64,000 nucleotides of DNA, from the NCBI RefSeq assembly GCF_026015885.1, contig NZ_JAPDUG010000001.1, positions 868,001-932,000 on the forward strand. Reading direction: 5' to 3'. This stretch comes from Halocynthiibacter sp. SDUM655004 (GTDB lineage: Bacteria > Pseudomonadota > Alphaproteobacteria > Rhodobacterales > Rhodobacteraceae). Made by a program: the position numbers and the translations under genes. Positions 17,026 to 27,746 of the stretch are shown in pieces (the stretch's first letter is position 1; each line of letters begins with the position of its first letter). Under the pieces are notes generated by a model that did not search any database, had not been told where the DNA came from, and worked only from the letters and a program-made list of their open reading frames with translations.

Positions 17026-18032
17026 TGCGCCTCGCGACCTATAACGTCGAGTGGTTCAACTTCCTTTTTGATAAGCAAAACAAACCCTTATTCGACGACG
17101 CCCCGTCCAAGCGGTATCAGACATCACGCGGAGAGCAGCTTGCCGCAATCGGCGCCGTATTTCAGGCGCTTGATGCAGATGCGGTGCTGATTATCGAGGC
17201 GCCGGATACTGCGAAGACCCGCTCTACCGTCACAGCGCTCGAGGCTTTCGCCGCCGATAATAATCTCAGAGCAAACCGCGCGGTTGTGGGCTTTCGCAAT
17301 GAAACGCAGCAGCAAATTGCCTTGCTCTATGATCCGACAATACTCTCTGCGGTTCATGATCCGCAAGGCAGCGCCGCAGACGTACCCAGTTTTGACGGGC
17401 TTTATCACATTGACCTTGATGTGGATGGTGCTGGCGATGCGGTCCGCTTTTCAAAGCCGCCACTTGAGATCGCGCTTGAGACCAGCGAGGGGCGTAAGCT
17501 GCGGCTAATCGGGGTCCATGCGAAATCCAAGGCGCCGTATGGAGCCAAGAACAAGGACGAAGAAACCCGCATTTCCATCGAAAACCGACGGAAGCAATTG
17601 GCCCAATGTATTTGGGTGCGGCAGCGGGTAGAGGGTCATCTGGCAAAGGGCGAGGATGTGGTCGTTCTGGGCGATTTCAACGACGGTCCAGGGCTTGACG
17701 AATACGAACGTTTGTTTGGCCGTTCCGGGGTTGAGATTGTGCTGGGAGAGGAGGGCGAAGATTGCCTTTATGATCCGCATGCACGCATGGGGCAAACGCG
17801 GCGATTTGGCGGGCTTCCAACAACATCGCGGTTCTATATCTCGCGCGAGAAGCGCTTTCTCGGGGCCCTGTTGGATTACATTATGGTGTCGGAAAAGCTG
17901 CGACCGTTGGCACGGAACTGGCGGATTTGGCACCCGTTCGAAGATCCGCAAATCTACAAGACTCCGCTCCTGCGCGAAGCGCTTCTTACGGCGTCTGACC
18001 ACTTTCCCGTCACGTTGGATATCGACATTTAA
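17025..18032 (+). CDS. Endonuclease/exonuclease/phosphatase-family protein
   Basis: The 335-residue protein opens with LATYNVEWFN and contains GVHAKSK, VVVLGDFNDGPG and TASDHFPVTLDI, the conserved catalytic blocks of the EEP (DNase I-like) superfamily, including the catalytic Asp-Asn and Ser-Asp-His residues. No signal peptide is seen. Members cut nucleic acids or remove phosphate from lipids and sugars; I cannot tell which here. The ATG shares a base with the preceding TGA stop (TGATG), giving tight coupling with the DjlA-like gene. Confidence 0.85.
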   Translation: MRLATYNVEWFNFLFDKQNKPLFDDAPSKRYQTSRGEQLAAIGAVFQALDADAVLIIEAPDTAKTRSTVTALEAFAADNNLRANRAVVGFRNETQQQIALLYDPTILSAVHDPQGSAADVPSFDGLYHIDLDVDGAGDAVRFSKPPLEIALETSEGRKLRLIGVHAKSKAPYGAKNKDEETRISIENRRKQLAQCIWVRQRVEGHLAKGEDVVVLGDFNDGPGLDEYERLFGRSGVEIVLGEEGEDCLYDPHARMGQTRRFGGLPTTSRFYISREKRFLGALLDYIMVSEKLRPLARNWRIWHPFEDPQIYKTPLLREALLTASDHFPVTLDIDI

Positions 18033-18068
18033 CTTCTAGAATCGTGCCGATTTTGTTAGGTGTTGGCT

Positions 18069-18392
18069 ATGAAACGCTTTGCTCTTGCCCTTGTTTCTTC
18101 TGTTTGCGTGGCGCTTGCTGCGCCTGTTGCTATGGCGCAGGACGAGCAGATGGAAGAGGGCGCTGACCTTGTTGAACGCGGCATGCGGCTGTTGTTTGAG
18201 GGGTTAATGGAAGAGATCAAGCCTAACCTCAACGAGATGATGGATTTGGGCGAAGAGATCGCGCCGAAGGTTCAAGCGCTGATTGACCTGATGGGAAATG
18301 CCGAAAATTACGAAGCGCCCGAAATCCTGCCCAATGGCGATATCCTGATCCGTAAGAAGCGCGATTTGAAAGAGGGCGAGATTGAGCTTTAG
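18069..18392 (+). CDS. Small secreted acidic protein, unknown
   Basis: The 107-residue product carries a clear Sec signal peptide (MKRFALALVSSVCVALAAPVAMAQ, cleavage after AMA or AQ). The mature domain is acidic and helical (GADLVERGMRLLFEGLMEEIKPNLNEMMDLGEEIAPK) and ends in a short basic-acidic segment with ILPNGDILIRKK. I recognise it only as a roseobacter-type conserved hypothetical protein. The stop overlaps the stop of the convergent ppx gene by a few bases. It may be periplasmic. Confidence 0.75.
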   Translation: MKRFALALVSSVCVALAAPVAMAQDEQMEEGADLVERGMRLLFEGLMEEIKPNLNEMMDLGEEIAPKVQALIDLMGNAENYEAPEILPNGDILIRKKRDLKEGEIEL

Positions 18393-19951
18393 CTGCTCAT
18401 CAAGTTCTTCTTTCCGCCTTTGATTTTCACCACGGTCTCTGCGTTTAGCGATGCCGCGAGGGATTTGAAACGGGCCTCTGCTACCTCTCCGAATAGGTCG
18501 CGCGCCGGTTTGGCGAGCCGAAGTTCAAGGACGCGTTTCTTGGAATAAAACTTGAGGCTGGCCATCGTATCCGGCGACTTCACAGAGAACATGGCGCCAA
18601 ATCGCATTGCCTTTCCGAGGATTTCGGCCTGTAAGATTTGTTTTTCCGTCAGCATGTCGAACAGAGGCTCAAAACGCGAACCAGATCGTGAATTCTTGTA
18701 GCGGTGAAGCAGGGCGACGCCGAGGAAAACGCGCTCGCGATGTTTCAATCCGCCGAGGTTTGCGCGCGTAGCGTTATCAAAACAAACTTCCGCGCGGAAA
18801 TCAGGGTGCGCGCGCCAGCTTACGTCGTGGAGCAAACAGGCTGCCTTCACGAGACGTAAGTCTTCTTCCTTAGCAGAGCTAAAGAGCGGCAGGACAAACT
18901 CGTAAAGCCCTTTGCCAAACCCGGGGAGCCGCGCATCCTTGGCTTCGGCAAAACGGCAGGCTTCGATCAACGGGTCGCGGTGGCGGAGGCGCTCTGGCAT
19001 TTGCTCATAGAGCATACCCTCGCGGATTCCGTAGCTCGAAATCGCGATTTCTTTGGGTTTGAACGTCCGCAGTAGCTGCTTCAGAACAAGACATGCCAAC
19101 GGCACAAGCGACATCCGAGCCTCGGAGGTTCCGGTGCGGGCGCGCAACTCTTCAAGGTCGTTCTCGGCGATCCACTTTGCCGTGTTGAGAACAGATTTCG
19201 GCGTCATCCTGTATTCGTGCAATACTGTGAGCGGATAGCCCCGCCGCTCCATATCAAGCCGCGCAATCGCCCGCCAAGAGCCGCCGACGAGGAACAGGCG
19301 CTTGTCGGTGCTGGGCATTTCTTTGTGAAGCCCCTCGATCACCTCTTTGATATGCGCGGTGCGGGCTTTCTTGGTTTTGATCGCCTTGAGTTTGAGCGGG
19401 CCGAGGCCAGAGGTCACGCAGTGGCCGACCTTGCCGCCTGATAGCTCTGCCAACTCCATCGAAGAGCCGCCGATATCGCAGACCAGCCCCTTTGCACCCG
19501 GCCAGCCGAGCAGAACGCCCTGTGCGGAAAGCCGTGCTTCTTCTTCGCCGTCGATAACAAATAGGCGGAGGCCAGTCTCCCGAGCTATCTCCTCCCGAAA
19601 CTCGGGTCCGTCCTCCGCCTCTCGCACCGCGGCCGTGGCGACGGCTGTAAGCGGCGCGATGTTCATCCCCGCGGCCAAGAGCTGAAAGCGCTTGATCGCC
19701 GCGAGAGCACGCTTGCGCCCTTCGGGGTTCAGGCGGCCCGTTTCTCCAAGGCCAGCCCCAAGGGCACACATGATCTTCTCATTATAAAAATAAGCCGGAC
19801 TACGGGCGGCACCGTCAAAAATAACGAGACGGACAGAGTTTGAACCCACATCCACAACCCCGACACGCCCAAGAGCGCGTGATGCGGGATCGTTGAAAAG
19901 CGGTCGTCCGAATGGGCCCCAGATACTTTCGGCCAGATCGGCGTCGCTCAT
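18389..19951 (-). CDS. ppx: Ppx/GppA-family exopolyphosphatase
   Basis: This 520-residue enzyme hydrolyses terminal phosphates of polyphosphate or pppGpp. The N-terminal actin-like ATPase fold shows VGVVDVGSNSVRLVIFDG, DGEEEARLSAQGV and LVCDIGGSSMEL, the Ppx/GppA phosphate-binding motifs; a helical HD-like C-terminal half follows (ACLLHDVSWRAHPD). I chose ATG 19951 with AAGGAG about 7 bases upstream over an earlier TTG. It follows ppk on the same strand by about 50 bases, the usual ppk-ppx pairing for polyphosphate turnover. Confidence 0.92.
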   Translation of the reverse strand: MSDADLAESIWGPFGRPLFNDPASRALGRVGVVDVGSNSVRLVIFDGAARSPAYFYNEKIMCALGAGLGETGRLNPEGRKRALAAIKRFQLLAAGMNIAPLTAVATAAVREAEDGPEFREEIARETGLRLFVIDGEEEARLSAQGVLLGWPGAKGLVCDIGGSSMELAELSGGKVGHCVTSGLGPLKLKAIKTKKARTAHIKEVIEGLHKEMPSTDKRLFLVGGSWRAIARLDMERRGYPLTVLHEYRMTPKSVLNTAKWIAENDLEELRARTGTSEARMSLVPLACLVLKQLLRTFKPKEIAISSYGIREGMLYEQMPERLRHRDPLIEACRFAEAKDARLPGFGKGLYEFVLPLFSSAKEEDLRLVKAACLLHDVSWRAHPDFRAEVCFDNATRANLGGLKHRERVFLGVALLHRYKNSRSGSRFEPLFDMLTEKQILQAEILGKAMRFGAMFSVKSPDTMASLKFYSKKRVLELRLAKPARDLFGEVAEARFKSLAASLNAETVVKIKGGKKNLMSS

Positions 19952-20002
19952 GCCTGTCTCCTTCAATTCAGAACGAACTTTGCCGTGCAAAGCACGCGTC
20001 TG

Positions 20003-22177
20003 TCAATCTTTGGAATGCGCCAATTCAGGAACATCTGCTGCGCCGGCCTTGCCGCGGCCAGAAAGCGAGGGGTTTTCCATGAAGAACCTGTGGCAATTGA
20101 ACACAAAGTCGTCCTCGCGCGCTTCGGGGCGCTTGTATGTCCCGTCTGGCGAGAGAATCCAGCTTTGGGCGCAGTCAGCCATATTGGCGGCCATGATCTG
20201 GCTGGTGATCTGGGCTTTCACCGTTGGGTTGGTGATTTTGACCAATGTTTCCACGCGGCGGTTCAGGTTTCGGCCCATCCAGTCGGCGGATGAAATATAG
20301 ACCGAGGCTTTTTTATTGGGCAGGGCGTGCCCATTGCCAAAGCAAACGATGCGCGAATGCTCGAGGAACCGCCCAACGATGGACTTTACGCGGATGTTTT
20401 CCGATAGACCCTTGATGCCTGGCCGCAATCCGCAAATGCCGCGCACCACGAGGTTGATCTTCACCCCAGCCTGACTGGCGGCATAAAGCGCGTCGATGAC
20501 ATCGGGTTCAACCAACGCATTCATTTTCGCCCAGATTTCGGCGGGCTTGCCTGCGTTGGCAAATTCGGCCTCGCGGGCGATATTCTCAATCAGTGTCGAT
20601 TTGAGAGTGAGCGGAGAGATAGAGAGGTTTTCAAGCCCTTCTGGCTGCGCATACCCCGAGAGGTAATTGAACACTTTGGTTGCATCACTTCCAAGCGCAC
20701 GGTCGCAGGTAAAGAACGACAGGTCGGTGTAAATTCGTGCGGTGATCGGGTGATAGTTACCGGTGCCATAGTGGGTGTAGGTCACGAGTTGATCACCCTC
20801 GCGGCGCACGACGGTCGAGATTTTGGCATGGGTTTTATAATTGATAAACCCGTACACAACATGAGCGCCCGCGCGTTCAAGGTGTCGCGACTGGCGAATG
20901 TTGGCGGCCTCATCAAAGCGGGCTTTGAGCTCGACCAGCGCGGTGACGGATTTGCCCATTTCCGCTGCTTCGCAGAGCGCCGATACAATCGGGGACTCGC
21001 GGCTTGTACGGTAGAGCGTTTGCTTGATCGCCACCACATCAGGGTCGCGCGCGGCCTGATCAAGGAACCGCACCACCATGTCGAAGGTTTCGTAAGGATG
21101 GTGCAGCAGCATGTCTTTCTGGCGGATCGCGGCGAACATATCGCCGTCGTGGTCCTGAACCCGTTCGGGCACACGCGATGTGAAGCTGGGCCAGAGCAGG
21201 TCTCGGCGATCGTCAATCACGAGTTCCTTAAGGTCGGAAACACCGAGCAAACCTTTTATTTCAACAACTTCTTCGTCGGTGACGTGAAGCTCGTCCATAA
21301 TCAGGCTGCGGAGGGATTTGGGGGCGTCGGCGGAAATCTTGAGCCGCACCACTTCGCCACGGCGGCGGCGTTTGAGCGCCACCTCGAATTCGCGCACGAG
21401 GTCTTCGGCTTCGTCCTCGACCTCGAGATCGCTGTCGCGCAAAACGCGGAAGGCACAGCTTCCTTTGGCTTTGTACCCGGGGAAGAGGCTGTCGAGATGT
21501 AGAAGCAAGAGTTCTTCGAGTGGGAGGAACCGATGGGTGCCTTCGTTGCTTGGCAGGGGCACGAAACGGTCGATCTGGTGTGGGATCGGCAAGAGTGCGC
21601 ACAGCTGTTTCTTACTTGATTTGCCCTCAAGTTGCAGCGCCAGCGAGAAGCCTGTGTTCGGGATGAACGGGAAGGGGTGCGCCGGATCAATCGCAAGTGG
21701 CGAGAGGACGGGGAACACCTGAGTGAGGAAAAAGCTTTTGAGGAACTTTTTGTCTTCGCTCGAAAGCGCATCGCCTGTCAGGAGTGTTATTCCTTCGGCA
21801 TCCATTTCTTTGGCGAGTTGATCCCATGTTTCCTGTTGCCGCTCAAGAAGCGCGCGGGCGTCGCGGTGGATCAAGACCAATTGTTCGGCGGGTGTCAGGC
21901 CATCGGCGGCGGGGGTTGTGTTACCCGCTTGTGCAAGTTCACGCAGGCCCGCTACACGGACGGTATAAAACTCATCGAGGTTGGTCGCAGAAATAGACAA
22001 GAACCGCAGGCGCTCCAAAAGCGGCACACGCGGGTTTGTGGCCTCTTCCAGCACGCGCCAATTAAAGGCCAGCCACGAAATCTCGCGGTTGAAGAAGCGT
22101 TTGGGGCCAGCAAACTCCTGTGGATCAAGTTCCTCAGGAGTGGCAAAGGGGGCGGTAAGGAAGTCTGTTTCAAACAT
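20003..22177 (-). CDS. ppk: Polyphosphate kinase 1
   Basis: The 724-residue PPK1 makes polyphosphate from ATP. The order of domains is N-terminal ([16 protein letters not shown]), head, and the two phospholipase-D-like catalytic domains. The autophosphorylated histidine lies in [14 protein letters not shown], and the later motifs [17 protein letters not shown] and [15 protein letters not shown] are conserved. Length is standard. It is third in the run perM-hdaA-ppk-ppx. Polyphosphate made here can be degraded by Ppx next door and by PPK2 at 32.3 kb. Confidence 0.95.
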   Translation of the reverse strand: MFETDFLTAPFATPEELDPQEFAGPKRFFNREISWLAFNWRVLEEATNPRVPLLERLRFLSISATNLDEFYTVRVAGLRELAQAGNTTPAADGLTPAEQLVLIHRDARALLERQQETWDQLAKEMDAEGITLLTGDALSSEDKKFLKSFFLTQVFPVLSPLAIDPAHPFPFIPNTGFSLALQLEGKSSKKQLCALLPIPHQIDRFVPLPSNEGTHRFLPLEELLLLHLDSLFPGYKAKGSCAFRVLRDSDLEVEDEAEDLVREFEVALKRRRRGEVVRLKISADAPKSLRSLIMDELHVTDEEVVEIKGLLGVSDLKELVIDDRRDLLWPSFTSRVPERVQDHDGDMFAAIRQKDMLLHHPYETFDMVVRFLDQAARDPDVVAIKQTLYRTSRESPIVSALCEAAEMGKSVTALVELKARFDEAANIRQSRHLERAGAHVVYGFINYKTHAKISTVVRREGDQLVTYTHYGTGNYHPITARIYTDLSFFTCDRALGSDATKVFNYLSGYAQPEGLENLSISPLTLKSTLIENIAREAEFANAGKPAEIWAKMNALVEPDVIDALYAASQAGVKINLVVRGICGLRPGIKGLSENIRVKSIVGRFLEHSRIVCFGNGHALPNKKASVYISSADWMGRNLNRRVETLVKITNPTVKAQITSQIMAANMADCAQSWILSPDGTYKRPEAREDDFVFNCHRFFMENPSLSGRGKAGAADVPELAHSKD

Positions 22178-22225
22178 AAGGGCGGCATAATCTACGATTG
22201 TAAAACTAAGGTGAAACTATGCGCC

Positions 22226-22903
22226 TTAGGAGGGGGAATTGTCCAGAGCGTCCAACACCTTGGCGGCCAACACGCGGGTTACGGCGCGACCTTCGGCCAA
22301 TGCGGTCTGATCCAGAGCGCGTGAAACTTGCCCCATAACGCCGAGCGAGCGGGGCGCGCGCTTGATGACATAGTTCACGACTTCGGGTGCAATCGAGATT
22401 TGGCGGTCGTTGAAATGCTTGACCAAGACACCCGCCAAAAGCGCGTCGTCAGGCGCTTCGATGCGGGTAACGGCGGTAGCTTCAAGGCGGCTGCGCAAGT
22501 CAGGCAGGGTTAGGGGCCAGCGGCTCGGAGCGGTTTGACCAGTAAGAAGGAGAGGTTGCCCATTGGCCGCAAGCTGGTTGTGAAGGTGAAAGAGCGGCTC
22601 TTGAGCTTCTGGCGGCAACATATCAGCGCCATCTATGGCCACAGGGCCGGTGGCCAGCGCATCGATATCAGCGGTTGGCAGCGCATCGGGCGCGAGTACG
22701 GTTGCGCCACAGTCTTCGGCCCAGACGTGGCAAAGGTGGGTTTTCCCTGCGCCTTCGTCACCGACAAGCACCATCTTTCCAAGAGGCCATGCGGCCCAAT
22801 CGGCGAGGGTGGCCACGGCCACGGAATTGGACGGGGCAACAAGAAAATCGTCGCGGCCAAGTGCAGCGCGCACCGGCAATTCAAATGCAAGCTGTTGGGG
22901 CAT
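22226..22903 (-). CDS. hdaA: HdaA, DnaA-inactivating AAA+ protein
   Basis: This 225-residue DnaA-like AAA+ protein contains Walker A GDEGAGKTH (about 48-56) and an acidic Walker B-like VAIDGADML. The N-terminus QQLAFELP (3-10) fits a sliding-clamp binding peptide as in Hda. It lacks the DnaA DNA-binding domain. HdaA with the clamp stimulates ATP hydrolysis by DnaA after initiation. The start overlaps the stop of the upstream perM-like gene. Position before ppk is shared by many Rhodobacterales as far as I recall. Confidence 0.88.
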   Translation of the reverse strand: MPQQLAFELPVRAALGRDDFLVAPSNSVAVATLADWAAWPLGKMVLVGDEGAGKTHLCHVWAEDCGATVLAPDALPTADIDALATGPVAIDGADMLPPEAQEPLFHLHNQLAANGQPLLLTGQTAPSRWPLTLPDLRSRLEATAVTRIEAPDDALLAGVLVKHFNDRQISIAPEVVNYVIKRAPRSLGVMGQVSRALDQTALAEGRAVTRVLAAKVLDALDNSPS

Positions 22904-23994
22904 TAAAGTTCGTCTTGATCCAGATTTTCAGGCGTTTCTTCGGGGTCCAGCCCCTGATAAAGGCGGCCATTGATGTATTTGTCGATTGCAAAGCGGGCCA
23001 CAACGCCAAGCGCCGCAGCAACCGGAACCGCAACAAGCATTCCGATAAATCCAAAGATAGACCCAAAAGCAGACAGCGCAAAGATGAGCCATACCGGATG
23101 CAGGCCAACGGAAGAGCCAACGAGTTTGGGCGTCAGAACATTCCCTTCGACCACTTGCCCGACCACAAAGATCACAACGACAGCGATAAGCGACCCCCAC
23201 TCGCCCCAGAACTGGAACAGCGCAAGCCCGATGGCCAGCGCTCCGCCGACAAGCGCGCCGACATAGGGGATAAACGTCAGAATTCCGGCCACGAAGCCAG
23301 CGACTAGTCCAAAATTAAGCCCGACAATCATAAGCGCGACCGCGTAGTAGGTGCCGAGGATCAGACAAACAGTGCCTTGCCCGCGCACAAAACTGGCGAG
23401 TGTGCTGTCGATGTCAGAGGCAAGTTTGCGAATGACGGGCGCGTGGTCTCGCGGCAAGAGGGCGTCGATCTTGGCGACCATATTGTCCCAATCAAGCAGC
23501 AGGTAAAAGGCAACCACAGGAACGAGCACCAGCAAAACAAAGACATTCACCAGCGACATCGCCGAGGTGAACGCCCCTTCGAGCAGCTCGCCCCCTTTGG
23601 ATTTTAGCGTGTCGCCAACCGCAAGTAGGGATTTGTGAATCGTGCTGTCCGCAACAAGCAGATCAGGAAAGCGGTTGGTAATAAAGTCGCGCAGCTTACC
23701 GAAATATTCCGGCATCTGGCTTGCCATATCGCTGCCTTGCCGCACCAGCGTCGGGATAATCAGAAGCGATATCACGATGAAAGCGATGATCGCCGTGATC
23801 GTGATGAGCGCCGTGGCCAAGGCGCGCGAGCAGCCCATACGCTCCAGACGGTCAGCCACAGGATCAAGGAAATAGGCCACAGCGCCGCCAAGCACAAACG
23901 GGAGTAGCACATCGCCCAGATACCAAAGCGTGACCATGAATACGGCGGTTGCGATCAGCCAGTATTTCGCTTGCGTCTGAACGGGTAAGGCCAT
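22903..23994 (-). CDS. AI-2E (PerM) family transporter
   Basis: The 363-residue integral membrane protein has about seven to eight hydrophobic segments and the AI-2E family end region (PYVGALVGGALAIGLALFQFWGE, then GNVLTPKLVGSSVGLHPVWL). Family members export autoinducer-2 or act as Na+/H+ antiporters. It is the first gene of the minus-strand run that continues with hdaA, ppk and ppx, and its TAA overlaps the hdaA start codon. The C-terminus is acidic (DPEETPENLDQDEL). The substrate is unknown. Confidence 0.87.
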   Translation of the reverse strand: MALPVQTQAKYWLIATAVFMVTLWYLGDVLLPFVLGGAVAYFLDPVADRLERMGCSRALATALITITAIIAFIVISLLIIPTLVRQGSDMASQMPEYFGKLRDFITNRFPDLLVADSTIHKSLLAVGDTLKSKGGELLEGAFTSAMSLVNVFVLLVLVPVVAFYLLLDWDNMVAKIDALLPRDHAPVIRKLASDIDSTLASFVRGQGTVCLILGTYYAVALMIVGLNFGLVAGFVAGILTFIPYVGALVGGALAIGLALFQFWGEWGSLIAVVVIFVVGQVVEGNVLTPKLVGSSVGLHPVWLIFALSAFGSIFGFIGMLVAVPVAAALGVVARFAIDKYINGRLYQGLDPEETPENLDQDEL

Positions 23995-24152
23995 GGCTGA
24001 TTTCCTTTGTTGTCACCGTTGGAACGGGCGTTGATTACCCTTGTGTGGCGTAAAGCCACGTTGATTTCAACCCGAACAGCCGCGCCTTGAATGCCTAACG
24101 CTTTTGCCATAGAGCAAGGGAAACACGTCAATTGCCACAAAGGGCCCCTGTC

Positions 24153-25490
24153 ATGCGTCTTTCCCGTTACTTCATGCCGGTTCTCAAAGAGACCCCAGCC
24201 GATGCCCAGATTGTGAGCCATCGCTACATGCTGCGCGCGGGGATGATCAAACAAACCGCTGCGGGGATTTACAGCTGGCTGCCGCTTGGCCTCAAAGTTC
24301 TGCGCAACATCGAGCGGATCGTGAACGAAGAGCAGGAACGCGCGGGTCACGTGCCGATTTTGATGAGCACCATTCAGCCTGCCGATCTGTGGCGTGAAAG
24401 TGGTCGCTATGACGACTACGGCGAAGAAATGCTGCGTGTTCGTGACCGCCATGACCGCGATATGCTTTACGGTCCCACCAACGAGGAAGCAGTGACGGAT
24501 ATTTTCCGCGCGCACGTCAACAGCTACAAAGACTTGCCGCTGACCCTTTACCAAATCCAGTGGAAATTCCGCGACGAGATCCGCCCGCGTTTTGGCGTGA
24601 TGCGGGGCCGCGAATTCTTTATGAAAGACGGTTATAACTTCGACCTCACCAAAGAGGACGCGCTGCACGCCTATAACCGCCATTTGGTCAGCTACCTGCG
24701 CACCTATGAGCGCATGGGCCTTAAGGCGATCCCGATGCGCGCGGATGGTGGCCCGATTGGTGGCGATTACACCCATGAATTCCTTGTGCTGGCCGAAACC
24801 GGCGAGAGCGAAGTGTTCTATGACGCCGAAGTGACAGACCTGACATTTGGCGACCGTGAGGTTGATTACGACAGCGTCGAGGAATGTGAAGCTGTGCTGA
24901 AAGAATTCACTAGCCGTTATGCTCGCACCGACGAAACTCACGACGAAGCGCTGTTCAACGAAATCCCCGAAGAACGCCGCCGCTCGGCTCGTGGCATCGA
25001 AGTTGGTCAGATTTTCTACTTCGGCACCAAATATTCCGAAAGCATGGGCGCGACAGTTGTGAACGCTGATCAGGAACAAGTTCCGGTTCACATGGGCAGC
25101 CATGGCATCGGTGTAAGCCGCCTTCTTGGTGCGATCATCGAAGCGAGCCATGACGACAAAGGCATTATCTGGCCCGAAGGTGTCACGCCTTTCCACGTCG
25201 GAATCGTCAACCTCAAGCAGGGTGATGACGAAGCCGATGCCGCATGTGATGCACTTTACAAAGCCTTTGTGTCTGCAGGGCTTGAGCCACTTTACGACGA
25301 CCGCAAAGAACGCGCTGGCGGTAAATTCGCGACGATGGACCTCATTGGTCTGCCGTGGCGGATCACGGTCGGACCGCGCGGCCTTAAGAACGGTGTTGTC
25401 GAGTTGACCAGCCGCAAAACTGGCGAAAGCGTTGAGGTTGCGCCCGAAGAGGCCGTGGCGAAAGTTAAGGCAATCTACGAGGCGCTATAA
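24153..25490 (+). CDS. proS: Prolyl-tRNA synthetase
   Basis: This 445-residue class-II synthetase has motif 1-3 ([62 protein letters not shown]) and a C-terminal anticodon domain. It lacks the large editing insertion of E. coli ProS, as expected for alphaproteobacterial enzymes of about 440 residues. The ATG at 24153 (MRLSRYFMP) is the standard start; an upstream TTG is unlikely. A weak inverted repeat surrounds the stop codon (25478-25498), and lolC begins about 65 bases downstream. Confidence 0.97.
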   Translation: MRLSRYFMPVLKETPADAQIVSHRYMLRAGMIKQTAAGIYSWLPLGLKVLRNIERIVNEEQERAGHVPILMSTIQPADLWRESGRYDDYGEEMLRVRDRHDRDMLYGPTNEEAVTDIFRAHVNSYKDLPLTLYQIQWKFRDEIRPRFGVMRGREFFMKDGYNFDLTKEDALHAYNRHLVSYLRTYERMGLKAIPMRADGGPIGGDYTHEFLVLAETGESEVFYDAEVTDLTFGDREVDYDSVEECEAVLKEFTSRYARTDETHDEALFNEIPEERRRSARGIEVGQIFYFGTKYSESMGATVVNADQEQVPVHMGSHGIGVSRLLGAIIEASHDDKGIIWPEGVTPFHVGIVNLKQGDDEADAACDALYKAFVSAGLEPLYDDRKERAGGKFATMDLIGLPWRITVGPRGLKNGVVELTSRKTGESVEVAPEEAVAKVKAIYEAL

Positions 25491-25555
25491 CGGCGCCTCT
25501 TGACCACCTCACCGCCACCTGCGCAGAGTTGCGCAAACAGATGCAGGAGCCAGAA

Positions 25556-26842
25556 GTGGTAAACCAAACCGCCCCGTTTTCGCGTTTCGAGTGGTTGATT
25601 GCGTGGCGATATTTGCGCGCCCGTCGTGCCGATGGTGGCGTGTCGGTCATGACGTGGATCAGCCTCATTGGCATCATGCTCGCCGTTGCGGCATTGATTA
25701 TTACGCTTGCCGTGCGCGCGGGCTTCCGTGCGGAATTTGTCGATACGATCCTTGGCGCCAATGCCCATGTCACGATCTATAACTCCGCGGCACTCAATGA
25801 AGGTGGCCAACCCAGCCGCGTGATCGAGGATTACACCGAACGCGCCGAAGCCATCCGGCAGGTGCCCGGCGTTATCCGAGTGGCCCCTTTGGTCAAAGGG
25901 CAAGTCATGACAAACCACGGCCAGCAAAACGCCTTTGCGCAGGTGTTCGGCATTGCGCGTGACGACCTTGCCGCCATCCCCCGCATCGCCAATCCAGAGA
26001 CAGCCGATGGCGATCTGGCCGATTTCGATCGCGGCATTGCTGTGGGTCGAGAAGTGGCGCGGACGCTTGGCGTTGGCCTTGGCGATACGATCAAACTGAT
26101 CTCGCCGAACGGGGCCAAAACTGCCTTCGGCACCAGCCCCCGTGTGAATGCCTATGAAGTCACTTATATCTTCACGGCAGGGCGCTATGACATTGATAAC
26201 ACACGCATTTACATGCCCTTCACAGAGGCGCAAAGCTATTTCAATCGCGAAGGCGTAGCTGACGAGTTGGAAGTCATGGTGGCCGAGCCAGAGAGCGTTC
26301 GGGACCTGACTATTCCTCTGCTGGAAGCAGGGGGCGACCGCACAATGATCTGGACATGGCAGGACGCGTCAGGCGGTTTCCTGCGGGCGTTGGAGATCGA
26401 GGATAACGTGATGTTCGTGCTGATGTCGGTGCTGGTTCTGGTGGCCAGCCTGAACATCATTTCAGGGCTTGTTATGTTGGTGAAAAACAAGGGCCGAGAC
26501 ATTGGAATCCTGCGCACGATGGGCCTGACCGAAGGCGCGGTGATGCGGGTATTCTTCATTTGTGGCGCGCTCGTTGGGGTGATCGGGACGATCTTCGGCG
26601 TGATCGCGGGCTGCCTCTTTGCAATCTATTTCGACCAGATCTTGGCCATCGTAAATGGCGCGTCTGGCGGTGATGTTTGGGATGCGTCCGTGCGCGGAAT
26701 TTACAAGCTTCCGGCCAAGCTGGAATTGTCGGATGTACTTGTTTCTGTTGCACTTTCTCTGTTCCTGTCCTTCGTCGTAACGATCTTTCCGGCGCGGCGA
26801 GCGGCGCGTATGAACCCTGTGGAGGCGCTGCGCTATGAGTGA
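25556..26842 (+). CDS. lolC: Lipoprotein-releasing ABC permease (LolC/LolF type)
   Basis: The 428-residue permease has a first membrane segment after [17 protein letters not shown], a large periplasmic domain, and three C-terminal segments including [22 protein letters not shown]. It extracts outer-membrane lipoproteins from the inner membrane with LolD. Only one permease is present, so it is probably the hybrid LolF form acting as a homodimer. I prefer GTG 25556, with GGAG 6 bases before, over ATG 25541, which lacks a ribosome-binding site. The end overlaps lolD by 8 bases. Confidence 0.93.
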   Translation: MVNQTAPFSRFEWLIAWRYLRARRADGGVSVMTWISLIGIMLAVAALIITLAVRAGFRAEFVDTILGANAHVTIYNSAALNEGGQPSRVIEDYTERAEAIRQVPGVIRVAPLVKGQVMTNHGQQNAFAQVFGIARDDLAAIPRIANPETADGDLADFDRGIAVGREVARTLGVGLGDTIKLISPNGAKTAFGTSPRVNAYEVTYIFTAGRYDIDNTRIYMPFTEAQSYFNREGVADELEVMVAEPESVRDLTIPLLEAGGDRTMIWTWQDASGGFLRALEIEDNVMFVLMSVLVLVASLNIISGLVMLVKNKGRDIGILRTMGLTEGAVMRVFFICGALVGVIGTIFGVIAGCLFAIYFDQILAIVNGASGGDVWDASVRGIYKLPAKLELSDVLVSVALSLFLSFVVTIFPARRAARMNPVEALRYE

Positions 26843-27515
26843 TGTTCTGAGCCTTGAAAACGTCGCCAAATCCTATAATCGCGGCCGTCCGAACGAAGTT
26901 ACGGTACTATCGGGCGCCACGCTCAACGTAGCGCGCGGCGAGGTCGTGGCGCTTGTGGCCCCATCGGGCGCGGGCAAGTCCACATTGCTGCATATCGCGG
27001 GCCTCCTCGATAGCGCGGACAGTGGCAAAATCGAGATTGCAGGGCGCGATGTTTCAGGCCTTTCAGACCGCCAACGCACCGGCATTCGCCGCGCCGAGGT
27101 TGGGTTTGTGTACCAGTTTCACCATCTGCTGCCCGAATTCTCAGCAGCGGAAAATATTGTGCTTCCTCAACTTGTTAACGCCGTTTCAACGCGTGAAGCA
27201 GAGGCCCGCGCGGCAAAGCTCCTCGCCAATGTTGGCCTTGCCGAGCGCGCCAAACATCGCCCCGCGGAAATGTCTGGCGGCGAGCAACAACGGGTCGCGT
27301 TCTGCCGTGCTTTGGCCAACGCGCCCAAACTCCTCTTGGCGGATGAACCGACCGGAAACCTCGATCCCGAAACGTCCGATATCGTGTTCGAAGCCCTCAT
27401 GGCGCTCGCACGCGAGGAGGGGCTTTCTGCGGTCATCGCGACTCACAACCCAGAACTCGCCGCCCGAATGGACCGCATCGTAAGGCTCGAAGGCGGGGCG
27501 CTCAAACCGGCGTAA
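26835..27515 (+). CDS. lolD: Lipoprotein-releasing ABC ATPase LolD
   Basis: This 226-residue ATPase has Walker [13 protein letters not shown] (about 41-52), the LolD-typical Q-loop region [16 protein letters not shown], the signature MSGGEQQRV and Walker [13 protein letters not shown]. The EFSA-x-EN segment is characteristic of LolD/MacB-type ATPases. Its start codon lies inside the lolC end (ATGAGTGA), so expression is coupled. It drives lipoprotein transfer to LolA in the periplasm. Confidence 0.94.
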   Translation: MSDVLSLENVAKSYNRGRPNEVTVLSGATLNVARGEVVALVAPSGAGKSTLLHIAGLLDSADSGKIEIAGRDVSGLSDRQRTGIRRAEVGFVYQFHHLLPEFSAAENIVLPQLVNAVSTREAEARAAKLLANVGLAERAKHRPAEMSGGEQQRVAFCRALANAPKLLLADEPTGNLDPETSDIVFEALMALAREEGLSAVIATHNPELAARMDRIVRLEGGALKPA

Positions 27516-27707
27516 GATTTGCATATGATTTCCGTATGAAACGCATATGCGGGATATGTGTTGGAAACGTGCCGAACATTCACAGAACATTAACGCTTTG
27601 TCAGCTATAACGAGTCGTGTCAGCCAGTTAAGGGCCGACGCGGTTGGTAACGAGTTGGTTTGGTTTTTTGGGGGGGGAATAGGAAATAAGAACAGGCCAA
27701 AGGTCCG

Positions 27708-27738
27708 TAAAACGCGCCAAGTGGAGCCTTTTGGCGCC
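27708..27738 (-). terminator. Possible terminator for the AT-rich gene
   Basis: On the minus strand a 6-bp GC stem (27732-27737 with 27714-27719) and a loop of 12 bases are followed by G then TTTTA. It lies just after the stop of the gene at 27747-28415. The stem is short, so the call is moderate. The rest of the gap back to lolD shows no gene. Confidence 0.45.
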
Positions 27739-27746
27739 TAAGATTA

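Noticed and set aside
23955-25196. 413-codon frame on the minus strand opposite proS
   Set aside because: It is a mirror frame of the prolyl-tRNA synthetase gene with no recognisable protein content.
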